NCBI GenBank assembly: GCA_007122505.1 | Contig: SKTQ01000111.1 | Coordinates: 1 to 10,114 of the forward strand | Direction: 5' to 3' | Source of the DNA: Bacteroidales bacterium | GTDB lineage: Bacteria; Bacteroidota; Bacteroidia; Bacteroidales; UBA7960 | DNA: 10,114 bases | Shown: piece after piece, positions 1 through 6,965 of the stretch | Position numbering within the stretch: position 1 is the first letter of the stretch | Layout of the letters: every line of letters begins with the position of its first letter | The notes under the pieces: generated by a model | What the model was told of the DNA's origin: nothing | The model's input: the letters and a program-made list of their open reading frames with translations, nothing else | The model's database searches: none | Translations under genes and position numbers: made by a program

Positions 1-1626
1 ATCAGTTATGATGTGTTTGTTGATGGCAATGAAGTCCCGGATGAAATGCTCAGTATGGAGGATGTAGTTGTAACCGAAGAAAATCCGGTTGTTTACTCTG
101 AAAATGATCTGGCACCAGGAGTATATCATATTGTTGTAACCTATATGGAAGACGGCAACGGATGCATTACCGAAAATCCGGAGGATACATATTTCCTCAC
201 AGTAACAGTACACCCGGCACCCATGCCCGTATTTGCCCTGAATGGTGTCGCATTTGGCGCCGGGCATGAAGAAGCATTTTGTGAGGATGATGATATTGAA
301 TTTACCTTCTCACACTTTGCTGATCAGCAGGGAACGCTGAGCCTGACAATCAGTTACGATGTTTTTATTGATGGTGCAGATACTCCGGATATCGATCTGA
401 GCCAGGAAAATGTTCTTATTATTTCTGAAGATCAAGTGCTTATTTCCCAAAATGATCTTGACCCCGGCCAATATCTGATTAAGTTGACACACATTGTTGA
501 CGGTAACGGGTGCGAAGTGGAAGACCCGGAAGGTGCTTATTTCCTGACTATTACCGTTTTTCCGACTCCACTACCGCTCTTCGCCCTCAATGGTGATGCT
601 TTCTCTCCCGGCCATTCCCGTGAGTTTTGTCCGGGTGAAGCCATTGAAATCAGTTTTGACGGTTTTGATCAGGAGCAAGGCATTTTACCCCTTACCATAA
701 GCTATGATGTATATTCCGGTGATGATGTAGAACCGGTTGAAGAACTCAGTGATCAAACCGTTGTGCTAAACAGCATGGATGATAATCCATGGTTTTTTAA
801 AGATGACCTGGAGCCCGGAAACTATACCGTAAGGATTACATCAATGCGGGATGGCAATGATTGTCCGGCAGAAAGCCTCCTGGACACAGACCTTGTTACG
901 CTGGTTATCCATCCTGACCCGGAGCCTTTGTTTGCAGTGAACGATCAAACGATCGTCCCTGGCCATACCGGCGGTTTTTGTCTCGATGAAGAGATCACGG
1001 TTGCTTATACCGGTTTTTATGAGAATACGGGTACCTATCCCTTAGATATTTCATGGACCGTAAGCCGGGATGGCCAGCCCACAGATTTTGGAGGCTCAAA
1101 AACCATTGAAGGCGATGATGTTCCTGTAAGCCTCTTTACGAATGTGGTGGATGGTGTTGTGGAAAATTTGACCCCGGGTGAATATGTGATCACTTTGACA
1201 TCGGTAGAGGATGGCAATGGTTGCTCTATTGTAGATCCCGGCTCGCTCTACAATATGACCCTTTGGGTATATCCCGAACCGGAAGTGCTCATACAGATCA
1301 GGGAAAATGAAACAGACGGATGGCTGGATACAAATGGCGAAACTTTTGTCTACTGCTACAATGAGAACATTGATTTCCGGGTTGTTGCCATCAGCGGCAC
1401 CGGCATCATTTCTCTGACATACAATTTGGTTTACCAGGGTGATGGCGACTTCGACGACATCATCGGAGGTAGCATCGCATTGACCACCGCTGAACCATTT
1501 GTCGTAATTGATGTACTCTCCGGAAAATTCCCGGGTGGCACCTATGATTTTTCAGCCGTATCCCTGATGGATTCGGAAGGCTGTGCAGCAGCTGATCTGT
1601 CTTCGCACGTGTTTACCGTTGAGTTA
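1..1626 (+). repeat. SprB/PKD-like repeat array (N units)
   Basis: Tandem units of 116-120 aa begin at 211, 559, 910 and 1270, preceded by the tail of a truncated unit at 1-210. Each starts with a Pro-rich linker of the type P-x-P-x-P-x-F-A-L-N-G, then G-H and F-C about 25 residues in. Each ends with P-G-x-Y-x-(V/I), T-S/T-x-x-D-G-N-G-C and a final beta strand. Every unit has two conserved Cys (the F-C and the G-N-G-C), which could pair. The P-G-x-Y...D-G-N-G-C ending resembles the SprB-type repeat of Bacteroidota gliding adhesins. The fourth unit (1270-1626) is the most divergent. Confidence 0.75.
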
Positions 1627-4600
1627 TTGCCGGAACCCCTTATTGTGAATAATATCATTGGTGCTCCGCAGGTAAACGGTACTGAAAAAACCTTATTCTG
1701 CGGTGAAATTCCCTCGGGAACTGTGACCATTGATCCGCATGGAGTTCCGGAAGCAATTCATTGCGTCCCGGAAGGTGATGATCCGCCCGATATCCAGTAC
1801 AGATGGCAGTGGCGGGAGCAGCAAAACGATACATGGACTTCCTGGTTTGTTGCAGGCGAAGGAGCAGGTCCTTCCTACGAATTGCCCAGGCACACCAAAA
1901 CAGTACAATACCGCAGGCTGGTTAGGGCACTCAATTGTGAACCCTGCGGCGAGGGTGTAAACAACAATACAGCTTGGTTTAGCAGCAATATTGTTACCTT
2001 GCAGATTCTTGATGAACCTGTTACGACAATTGCTTCTGCTGAACCATCAGAAGTTTGCTATGATAAGGAAATCCATCTTACCGCCGGTCCCTTGCCTACG
2101 ATCCCCGTATATGATGATGAAGGACAGCTTAGTGGAGAAGAAATTGCATTCACAACAGGGTCGTGGATTGAACAATCCGGCATCAACATAAGTAACCCCG
2201 GTTCCCTGACTACCACCATCACTGCCGATTCAGGCGGAGAGTATGCCATCATATGGTCGCTGGAACCACTAGACTTTGTGTTTAGCAATTGCGATTTTCC
2301 TGTGCTTACATTAGTTGACGTATTCTTTATTCCGGAAGCACAACTTGAATTTGCTTTCCTGGAACCGGCGGCAACAGAAGACATATTTGAATACTGCCAT
2401 AACCAGGAAGTGAGTATGACATTGTCAGACATTTGGGAAGGAACGCCTCCTTTTGATATCTCGTGGGAGATATTTGCGGGTGGTGATCCGGAACCTGATG
2501 CAGCTCTGGCAGGTAGCGCAATTGATGTGAACAAGGGAGATGAGCTGTTTAGTTATTTGCTGGAACCCGGTACATACACGGTTACAATCACATCGATTAG
2601 TGATGGAAACCAGTGCACCGTGAGCAATTATGATATTTATACTTTCTATGTAGTTGTGAATCCGGTGCTTACAGTTTCCTGCCCCGGAGACAAAACTTTT
2701 GCTGCCTGCACAGACCAGGCAGACATTGATGATGACTTTGCTGACTGGCTTGGTGGGTTCACCTTCCATCATGGGCTGAATCCGGTACCTTCTGATCTGA
2801 GTATGTATGAAGCACCTGATTTTACCGGTGGCACGGTAACGGTGCTCTTTACGGTAACCGATGATTGCGGAACGGTTGTTTCATGCACGGCTTCATTCAC
2901 GGTGATTGACCCACAACCCATTGAACTGGTTAATGAGCCGCAGGATATGCCTTTAGATGCATGCCTTGAAGCAGACCAGGTGCAGCAAGCCTATGATGCA
3001 TGGCTTGCTGAATTTGCAGAGCCATGGACGGGAGGTTGTGCCCTTGTGATTACCAACGATGCACCCGAAATTGCACCTGATCATTGCGGAGGCAGTGTTG
3101 TGGTGATCTGGACCGCAACCAGCGCGGCTCCGGAAATTCTCACCGCCAGTGCGACATTTTCCGTGGGTGAGGCACCTGTTTTAACACACCAGCTTCCTGA
3201 AAACCGTATTTTGAATGCTTGTGCATTTTCGGACCAGGCAGCCGCTGTTGATGACTTTTTAAATTGGGTAGATGCGCAAACAGATGCCCTCGCTGTCGAA
3301 GGTGGCTGTGACCCGCAAATCAGCGATGACCGTGAACAAGTCCAACTACCTGACTTCTGCGAGGGTGGTAGTGCCATGGTTACCTGGACCATCACCGACC
3401 TTTGCGAAACCATTACATTGACGGCAACATGGACGCTGGCACCTGCTCCGGCGGTTACCTATAACGAACCGGAAAATGGCATTGAAGAGGCTTGTAATTT
3501 TGCTGACCAGACAAACGTTGATGATGCATTTTTCGACTGGGTAGCTGACCAGACTGCAGCTATCGATGCCGGTGGCGGATGTGATCCTGTCATAGATGAT
3601 AACAGCAACGATGTGAACATTCCACTATTCTGCGAAGGCGGAAATGTGATGGTTACCTGGACCATCACCGACCTCTGTGAGGTCACCACCCTGACGGCAA
3701 CATGGACGCTGACGCCTGCTCCCGGGCTAACCTATAACGAACCTCAGAATGCCACTGAGGATTCCTGTGGTTTTGCTGATCAGTCAGAAGTAAATGATGC
3801 ATTCTTTGCCTGGGTTTCTGACCGGACCGCAGCCATAGGAGTTGGTGGCGGATGCGACCCGGAAACAGATAATAACAGTGCTGAAGTGAACATCCCACAA
3901 TTATGCGAAGGTGGAACTGCCATGGTAACCTGGACTATCACTGACCTCTGTGAGGTCATTACCCTGTCGGCAACATGGACGCTGACACCTGTTCAGCAGA
4001 TTACCTTTACCCAGCCTCAGAGTGCCACGGAAGATACCTGTACGTTTGCTGACCAGACAGCCGTTGATGAGGCCTTCCTGGCATGGTTTAATGCACAGGA
4101 AGATGCCCTCGCTGTCGAAGGAGGATGTGATCCGCAAGTCAGCAATAACCTGACTGATATCCAGACTCCCGACTTATGTGAAGGTGGTAATGCAGTGGTT
4201 ACATGGACCATAGAAGACCTCTGCGAAACATTGATCGTATCGGCAACATGGACACTCACACCGGCACCTGTAATCAGCTATAACCAACCCCAGGATGCAA
4301 TCATTGACGCCTGTGATTATCCAGGCACTACAACTGTTGAAGATATATTCCATGCATGGGTGACTGAGCAGACAAACGCCATTGCTCATGAAGGGGGTTG
4401 TAATATACAGTTTACGAATGACAGTGATCAAATGCAATTGCCTTCCTGGGAGGAGGGCGGACAGGTAACAGTGACATGGACCATAGATGATCTTTGTGAA
4501 ACCATCACACTAACCGCAAACTTTACACTGCTTCCCCTGGATCCGGTAACCCTCGTCAATGAGCCTGCTGACAAACCTATTGACCAATGCCTGGAGCAGA

Positions 4601-6831
4601 CAGTCATTCAGCAGTTGTATGAAGACTGGCTGGCATTATACGCTGCACCATGGGTTGGCGGCTGCAACCTGGATATATCCAATGATGCTCCCGAAGAAGC
4701 TCCTGACGCCTGCGGCGGCAGTGTAGTCGTTACATGGTCGGCCACCAGCACTTATGAAACCATAACTCCGGTAAGCGCGGCATTTATCGTGCCGGATGCT
4801 CCCTTGGTAGAGCTGGTCAAACAGCCTTCCGACGAATTGGTTGACCAATGCCTGGATCAGGCAGCGGTGCAGCAAAAGTACGAAGACTGGCTGTTGGAAA
4901 ATGCTGCTCCCTGGTCGGGTGGTTGTGATTTGCAGATATCCCACGATGCTCCCGCCCAGGCTCCTGACGCCTGCGGTGGTAGTGTGACAGTCACATGGAC
5001 TGCAACCAGTGCCTGCGAGGAAATAGCCCCGGTTACTGCCATGTTTGTTGTTCCCGAGGCACCGGCCGTGGAGCTGGTAAAAGAACCCGTTGATAAGACC
5101 ATCGACGAATGTCTTGATCAGTCAGCCGTTCAGCAACTTTACGAAGACTGGCTGGCAGAAAACGAAGCACCATGGACTGGAGGCTGCAATCTGAACATCT
5201 CAAACGATGCTCCCGCTCAGGCCCCCGATGCCTGCGGAGGCAGCGTTCTGGTAACGTGGACTGCCATCAGCAGCTGTGATGGCCAATATAGCCTCAGCGC
5301 AACCTTCAATGTTCCCCAGGCACCGGAACCGCACCTAAGTGTGCCCGGTGACAGGGAACTGGCAGCCTGCCTCACTCAAACGCAGGTTAACGCAATCTTT
5401 GCATTATGGCTAAATGAAGCGACATACAGCCCGGGCTGCCAGGGGATACTGATAACCGATCCTCCTGTGCCTGTGGCCCCTGATGCCTGTGGCGGTGAAT
5501 TGACCATTACATGGACACTGGAAAGCGCATGTGCCGAAGATTTAACGGGCAGTGCAACCTTTGCCGTTAAACCCGCACCTGAACTTACCGTTTCCTGCCC
5601 CGGCGACATTACTGTTGAGGGTACTTGCCAGAACCAGTCGGAAATTAACACACTATTCACATCATGGCTTCAGGGTTTCTCCTTCTCGGGAGGGTGCGGT
5701 ACCACTGCTACCGATCTTAATAACTACAGCCCGCCGGATGCATGCGGAGGTGTTTTGACAATTGTTTACGAAGCAACGGATAACTGTGGCCAGATGGTCT
5801 CCTGTTCGGCGACATTTACGGTTATACCGCCTGAAATAAAGATTCGTTTTATCATTACCAACGAATTTCTGCAACCTGTAAATAACGCTGTTATCATTTT
5901 CAATAATATTGAAAATGATCCGGGTGATTATGTGTTCTATTTAGATGAACCCGGAATTTACCAGTACAGTATTGCAGCTCCCGGCTACGGCACGGAAGAA
6001 GGTACCGTGTTTATTGATGGCAGCACCAATTTGTTCATTCAGCTTACTGCGGAAAATTACACAGTAACGTTTGACGTAAGGGATGCAGTTACGGAAGAAG
6101 CCATCACCGATGCAGTGATAACCTTCGATGGCATTGAACAGGCACCCGGACAATATGTTTTTGAGAATGTTGCCTATGGAACCTATGCATATACAGTGAG
6201 CCGGGTTGGCTATCTCACCGTGGATGCACAGTTACTTGTCGATGCTGATATCACAGAGATTATAATGCTAACAAGTGACCACGGTATTGAACCTGAAGTG
6301 GAGCTGGCAAAGGATGAAGACCTGATCATTGATGATATCATTTGTTTTGACGCACTAAACACCATTACTGTTGCAGGCGGAGATTATGACTTCATCGTTG
6401 AATCCGATGGCCAGGTTACGCTGATCGCCGGCAGTAGCATCCATCTTCTCCCCGGAACAATAGTGAAAGAGGGTGGATACCTGCATGCTTTTATCTCTTC
6501 GGAAGATTTTTGCGGTGTACCGGAAGCAAAAGAACTGTCAGACCACGAGATTGTCTCTCTGAATGAACCGGACGAGATCCGTAAAGGCCATTTCTTCTCC
6601 GTGTATCCGAACCCAACTACAGGAAGCTTTACATTGGAGCTGTTGACCGAGCTGACAGATCAACCGGTATTGGTCGAAATATTCAACCTTACCGGTAACA
6701 AGGTCTTGTCAGAAAGCTTGCCTTCGGAGAGAGCATACACCCTGTCTCTTGCCGACCATCAGCCGGGTATGTACATTATTCGGATATCACAGGGCAATAG
6801 GGTGGGAGTTGAAAGGATCATCAAACGATAA
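1..6831 (+). CDS. Giant multidomain surface adhesin, T9SS cargo (5'-partial)
   Basis: The frame is open from base 1, and its first codons (I-S-Y-D) match the start of a motif repeated further on, so the gene begins upstream; at least 2276 codons are present. The GTG at 13 lies inside a repeat and is not the real start. Domain order is: SprB/PKD-like N units (1-1626), two Ig-like modules (1627-2328), a lone N unit (2329-2667), a 12-unit HYR-like array (2668-5832), two carboxypeptidase-regulatory-like modules (5833-6279), a pre-terminal module (6343-6495) and a T9SS type A C-terminal domain (6592-6828). No enzymatic domain is visible. The protein is strongly acidic, with regularly placed Cys. 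By family knowledge it is exported by the T9SS, loses its C-terminal domain and is anchored to the outer-membrane surface. Adhesion, biofilm or gliding are inferred roles; the ligand is unknown. Export and surface location are well supported, the precise role is not. Confidence 0.9.
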   Translation: MSYDVFVDGNEVPDEMLSMEDVVVTEENPVVYSENDLAPGVYHIVVTYMEDGNGCITENPEDTYFLTVTVHPAPMPVFALNGVAFGAGHEEAFCEDDDIEFTFSHFADQQGTLSLTISYDVFIDGADTPDIDLSQENVLIISEDQVLISQNDLDPGQYLIKLTHIVDGNGCEVEDPEGAYFLTITVFPTPLPLFALNGDAFSPGHSREFCPGEAIEISFDGFDQEQGILPLTISYDVYSGDDVEPVEELSDQTVVLNSMDDNPWFFKDDLEPGNYTVRITSMRDGNDCPAESLLDTDLVTLVIHPDPEPLFAVNDQTIVPGHTGGFCLDEEITVAYTGFYENTGTYPLDISWTVSRDGQPTDFGGSKTIEGDDVPVSLFTNVVDGVVENLTPGEYVITLTSVEDGNGCSIVDPGSLYNMTLWVYPEPEVLIQIRENETDGWLDTNGETFVYCYNENIDFRVVAISGTGIISLTYNLVYQGDGDFDDIIGGSIALTTAEPFVVIDVLSGKFPGGTYDFSAVSLMDSEGCAAADLSSHVFTVELLPEPLIVNNIIGAPQVNGTEKTLFCGEIPSGTVTIDPHGVPEAIHCVPEGDDPPDIQYRWQWREQQNDTWTSWFVAGEGAGPSYELPRHTKTVQYRRLVRALNCEPCGEGVNNNTAWFSSNIVTLQILDEPVTTIASAEPSEVCYDKEIHLTAGPLPTIPVYDDEGQLSGEEIAFTTGSWIEQSGINISNPGSLTTTITADSGGEYAIIWSLEPLDFVFSNCDFPVLTLVDVFFIPEAQLEFAFLEPAATEDIFEYCHNQEVSMTLSDIWEGTPPFDISWEIFAGGDPEPDAALAGSAIDVNKGDELFSYLLEPGTYTVTITSISDGNQCTVSNYDIYTFYVVVNPVLTVSCPGDKTFAACTDQADIDDDFADWLGGFTFHHGLNPVPSDLSMYEAPDFTGGTVTVLFTVTDDCGTVVSCTASFTVIDPQPIELVNEPQDMPLDACLEADQVQQAYDAWLAEFAEPWTGGCALVITNDAPEIAPDHCGGSVVVIWTATSAAPEILTASATFSVGEAPVLTHQLPENRILNACAFSDQAAAVDDFLNWVDAQTDALAVEGGCDPQISDDREQVQLPDFCEGGSAMVTWTITDLCETITLTATWTLAPAPAVTYNEPENGIEEACNFADQTNVDDAFFDWVADQTAAIDAGGGCDPVIDDNSNDVNIPLFCEGGNVMVTWTITDLCEVTTLTATWTLTPAPGLTYNEPQNATEDSCGFADQSEVNDAFFAWVSDRTAAIGVGGGCDPETDNNSAEVNIPQLCEGGTAMVTWTITDLCEVITLSATWTLTPVQQITFTQPQSATEDTCTFADQTAVDEAFLAWFNAQEDALAVEGGCDPQVSNNLTDIQTPDLCEGGNAVVTWTIEDLCETLIVSATWTLTPAPVISYNQPQDAIIDACDYPGTTTVEDIFHAWVTEQTNAIAHEGGCNIQFTNDSDQMQLPSWEEGGQVTVTWTIDDLCETITLTANFTLLPLDPVTLVNEPADKPIDQCLEQTVIQQLYEDWLALYAAPWVGGCNLDISNDAPEEAPDACGGSVVVTWSATSTYETITPVSAAFIVPDAPLVELVKQPSDELVDQCLDQAAVQQKYEDWLLENAAPWSGGCDLQISHDAPAQAPDACGGSVTVTWTATSACEEIAPVTAMFVVPEAPAVELVKEPVDKTIDECLDQSAVQQLYEDWLAENEAPWTGGCNLNISNDAPAQAPDACGGSVLVTWTAISSCDGQYSLSATFNVPQAPEPHLSVPGDRELAACLTQTQVNAIFALWLNEATYSPGCQGILITDPPVPVAPDACGGELTITWTLESACAEDLTGSATFAVKPAPELTVSCPGDITVEGTCQNQSEINTLFTSWLQGFSFSGGCGTTATDLNNYSPPDACGGVLTIVYEATDNCGQMVSCSATFTVIPPEIKIRFIITNEFLQPVNNAVIIFNNIENDPGDYVFYLDEPGIYQYSIAAPGYGTEEGTVFIDGSTNLFIQLTAENYTVTFDVRDAVTEEAITDAVITFDGIEQAPGQYVFENVAYGTYAYTVSRVGYLTVDAQLLVDADITEIIMLTSDHGIEPEVELAKDEDLIIDDIICFDALNTITVAGGDYDFIVESDGQVTLIAGSSIHLLPGTIVKEGGYLHAFISSEDFCGVPEAKELSDHEIVSLNEPDEIRKGHFFSVYPNPTTGSFTLELLTELTDQPVLVEIFNLTGNKVLSESLPSERAYTLSLADHQPGMYIIRISQGNRVGVERIIKR
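1627..2328 (+). other. Two Ig-like modules interrupting the N-unit array
   Basis: This stretch of 234 codons does not follow the N-unit pattern. The first module (1627-2013) has a W-Q-W-R strand, a Y-E-L-P loop, a V-Q-Y-R-R strand and an S-S-N-I-V-T-L-Q ending. That pattern is common in Ig-like modules of large Bacteroidota surface proteins. The second (2014-2328) begins E-P-V-T-T-I, has V-C-Y near its start and G-G-E-Y-A-I-I-W before its last strands, as PKD/Ig folds do. Boundaries are approximate and the fold is inferred from strand pattern only. Confidence 0.5.
2329..2667 (+). repeat. Isolated SprB-like N unit
   Basis: This 113-aa unit resumes the N-unit pattern after the Ig-like modules. 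It has E-Y-C near the start, G-T-P-P-F-D-I-S-W in the middle, then P-G-T-Y-T-V-T-I-T and D-G-N-Q-C. Of all N units it is closest to the textbook SprB-type repeat (G-x-P-P-Y...G-T-Y-T-V-T-V-T-D-x-N-G-C). It leads directly into the HYR-like array at 2668. Confidence 0.65.
2668..5832 (+). repeat. Twelve-unit HYR-like domain array (C1-A1-B1..B5-A2..A5-C2)
   Basis: Units start at 2668 (C1), 2917 (A1), 3175, 3448, 3721, 3994, 4267 (B1-B5), 4543, 4801, 5062, 5323 (A2-A5) and 5578 (C2). All share an N-terminal Cys, a D/N-rich segment ending in W-L or W-V that looks helical, G-G-C in the middle, C-x-G-G before a V-T-W-T-type strand, and a Cys before the last strands. C1 and C2 begin L-T-V-S-C-P-G-D and end V-S-C-T/S-A-S/T-F-T-V, the HYR-type pattern, and bracket the array. 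A units (85-87 aa) carry P-W-x-G-G-C; B units (91-92 aa) carry G-G-C-D/N and E-G-G. HYR membership is by pattern; these look like the four-cysteine HYR-like domains of Bacteroidota surface proteins. Confidence 0.8.
3175..4542 (+). repeat. B-unit block: near-perfect 273-bp tandem repeats
   Basis: Five units lie head to tail, four of exactly 273 bp and a last one of 276 bp. Neighbours share long identical DNA tracts at exact 273-bp offsets: 26 bases at 3376-3401 and 3649-3674 (B1/B2), 16 bases at 3670-3685 and 3943-3958 and 19 bases at 3695-3713 and 3968-3986 (B2/B3). This shows recent tandem duplication or ongoing gene conversion. The block sits inside the A-type series, with A1 before it and A2-A5 after it. 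B5 is the most diverged: its third Cys is replaced (S-W-E-E-G-G in place of C-E-G-G). Confidence 0.85.
5833..6279 (+). repeat. Two carboxypeptidase-regulatory-like modules
   Basis: Two modules of about 74-75 aa (5833-6054 and 6055-6279) share the same layout: a first beta strand, an (I/V)-x-(N/D)-A-V-I-x-F strand, P-G-x-Y-V-F, G-x-Y-x-Y-(S/T), a G-Y turn, and a final strand ending in an L-T motif. This matches the small beta-sandwich carboxypeptidase-regulatory/PEGA-type modules that act as stalks in surface proteins. They lack Cys, unlike the array before them, and probably form a spacer between the array and the sorting domain. Confidence 0.6.
6343..6495 (+). other. Conserved pre-sorting-domain module
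   Basis: This 51-aa segment begins with C-F-D-A, followed by I-T-V-A-G-G, V-T-L-I-A-G, L-L-P-G-T-I-V and G-G-Y-L-H-A-F-I, with F-C a few residues further on. Short beta strands separated by G turns suggest a small beta-helix or beta-sheet cap. From memory, similar segments precede the sorting domain in many large Bacteroidota surface proteins. Its function is unknown to me. Confidence 0.5.
6592..6828 (+). other. T9SS type A C-terminal sorting domain
   Basis: The last 79 residues hold the type A hallmarks in order: V-Y-P-N-P-T-T-G-S-F-T-L near the start, I-F-N-L-T-G-N-K-V in the middle, then a L-S-L strand, P-G-M-Y-I-I-R-I and the terminal basic R-I-I-K-R. By family knowledge this domain directs the protein through the T9SS outer-membrane channel and is removed by the sortase-like PorU, with the cargo coupled to a lipopolysaccharide anchor. 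It is intact and ends at the natural stop codon. Confidence 0.93.
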
Positions 6832-6852
6832 TTGACCTCTTCCATGCCCACA

Positions 6853-6890
6853 GCTGTTATCCGGACAGATTTCACTGTCCGGATAACAGC
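6853..6890. terminator. Perfect 16-bp inverted repeat after the adhesin gene
   Basis: Arms 6853-6868 and 6875-6890 are exact reverse complements with a 6-base loop, starting 21 bases after the adhesin stop. The stem is long enough to stop or protect a transcript end, but no T tract follows on either strand. It is therefore either a terminator without a U-run or an mRNA 3'-end stabiliser; the position favours the 3' end of the adhesin message. Confidence 0.6.
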
Positions 6891-6898
6891 AGGGAACA

Positions 6899-6918
6899 CG
6901 GGGGAGCATACTTCCCCG
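6899..6918. other. Second hairpin between adhesin and ald
   Basis: Arms 6899-6906 and 6911-6918 pair over 8 bp with one G-U pair around a 4-base loop. It lies 8 bases downstream of the 16-bp inverted repeat and 47 bases before the ald start. No T tract follows. It may be part of a double 3'-end structure or of the ald leader. Confidence 0.4.
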
Positions 6919-6938
6919 GATCATCCAAAACATAATGG

Positions 6939-6946
6939 TACAATTG
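6939..6946 (+). promoter_or_regulatory. Possible Bacteroidota -7 box for ald
   Basis: The octamer TACAATTG matches the Bacteroidota -7 consensus TAnnTTTG at all but one position and lies 19 bases before the ald start codon. I see no convincing -33 TTTG at the usual spacing, so this is tentative. Confidence 0.22.
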
Positions 6947-6965
6947 CTACACAAAAAAACAGCAA

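Noticed and set aside
13..15. GTG as the start of the adhesin
   Set aside because: The reading frame is open through base 1 and the residues before the GTG match the repeat motif (I-S-Y-D-V-F), so this GTG is an internal Val codon.
2058..2534. A 158-codon open frame on the minus strand inside the adhesin gene
   Set aside because: It is antisense to a continuous, well-patterned repeat protein, is low in recognisable motifs and rich in Ser/Pro as expected from a shadow frame. The same holds for the other minus-strand frames within 1-6831.
3175..4542. Regular repeats as a possible CRISPR array
   Set aside because: The period is 273 bp, the repeats are coding and in frame throughout, and there are no short repeats separated by unique spacers.
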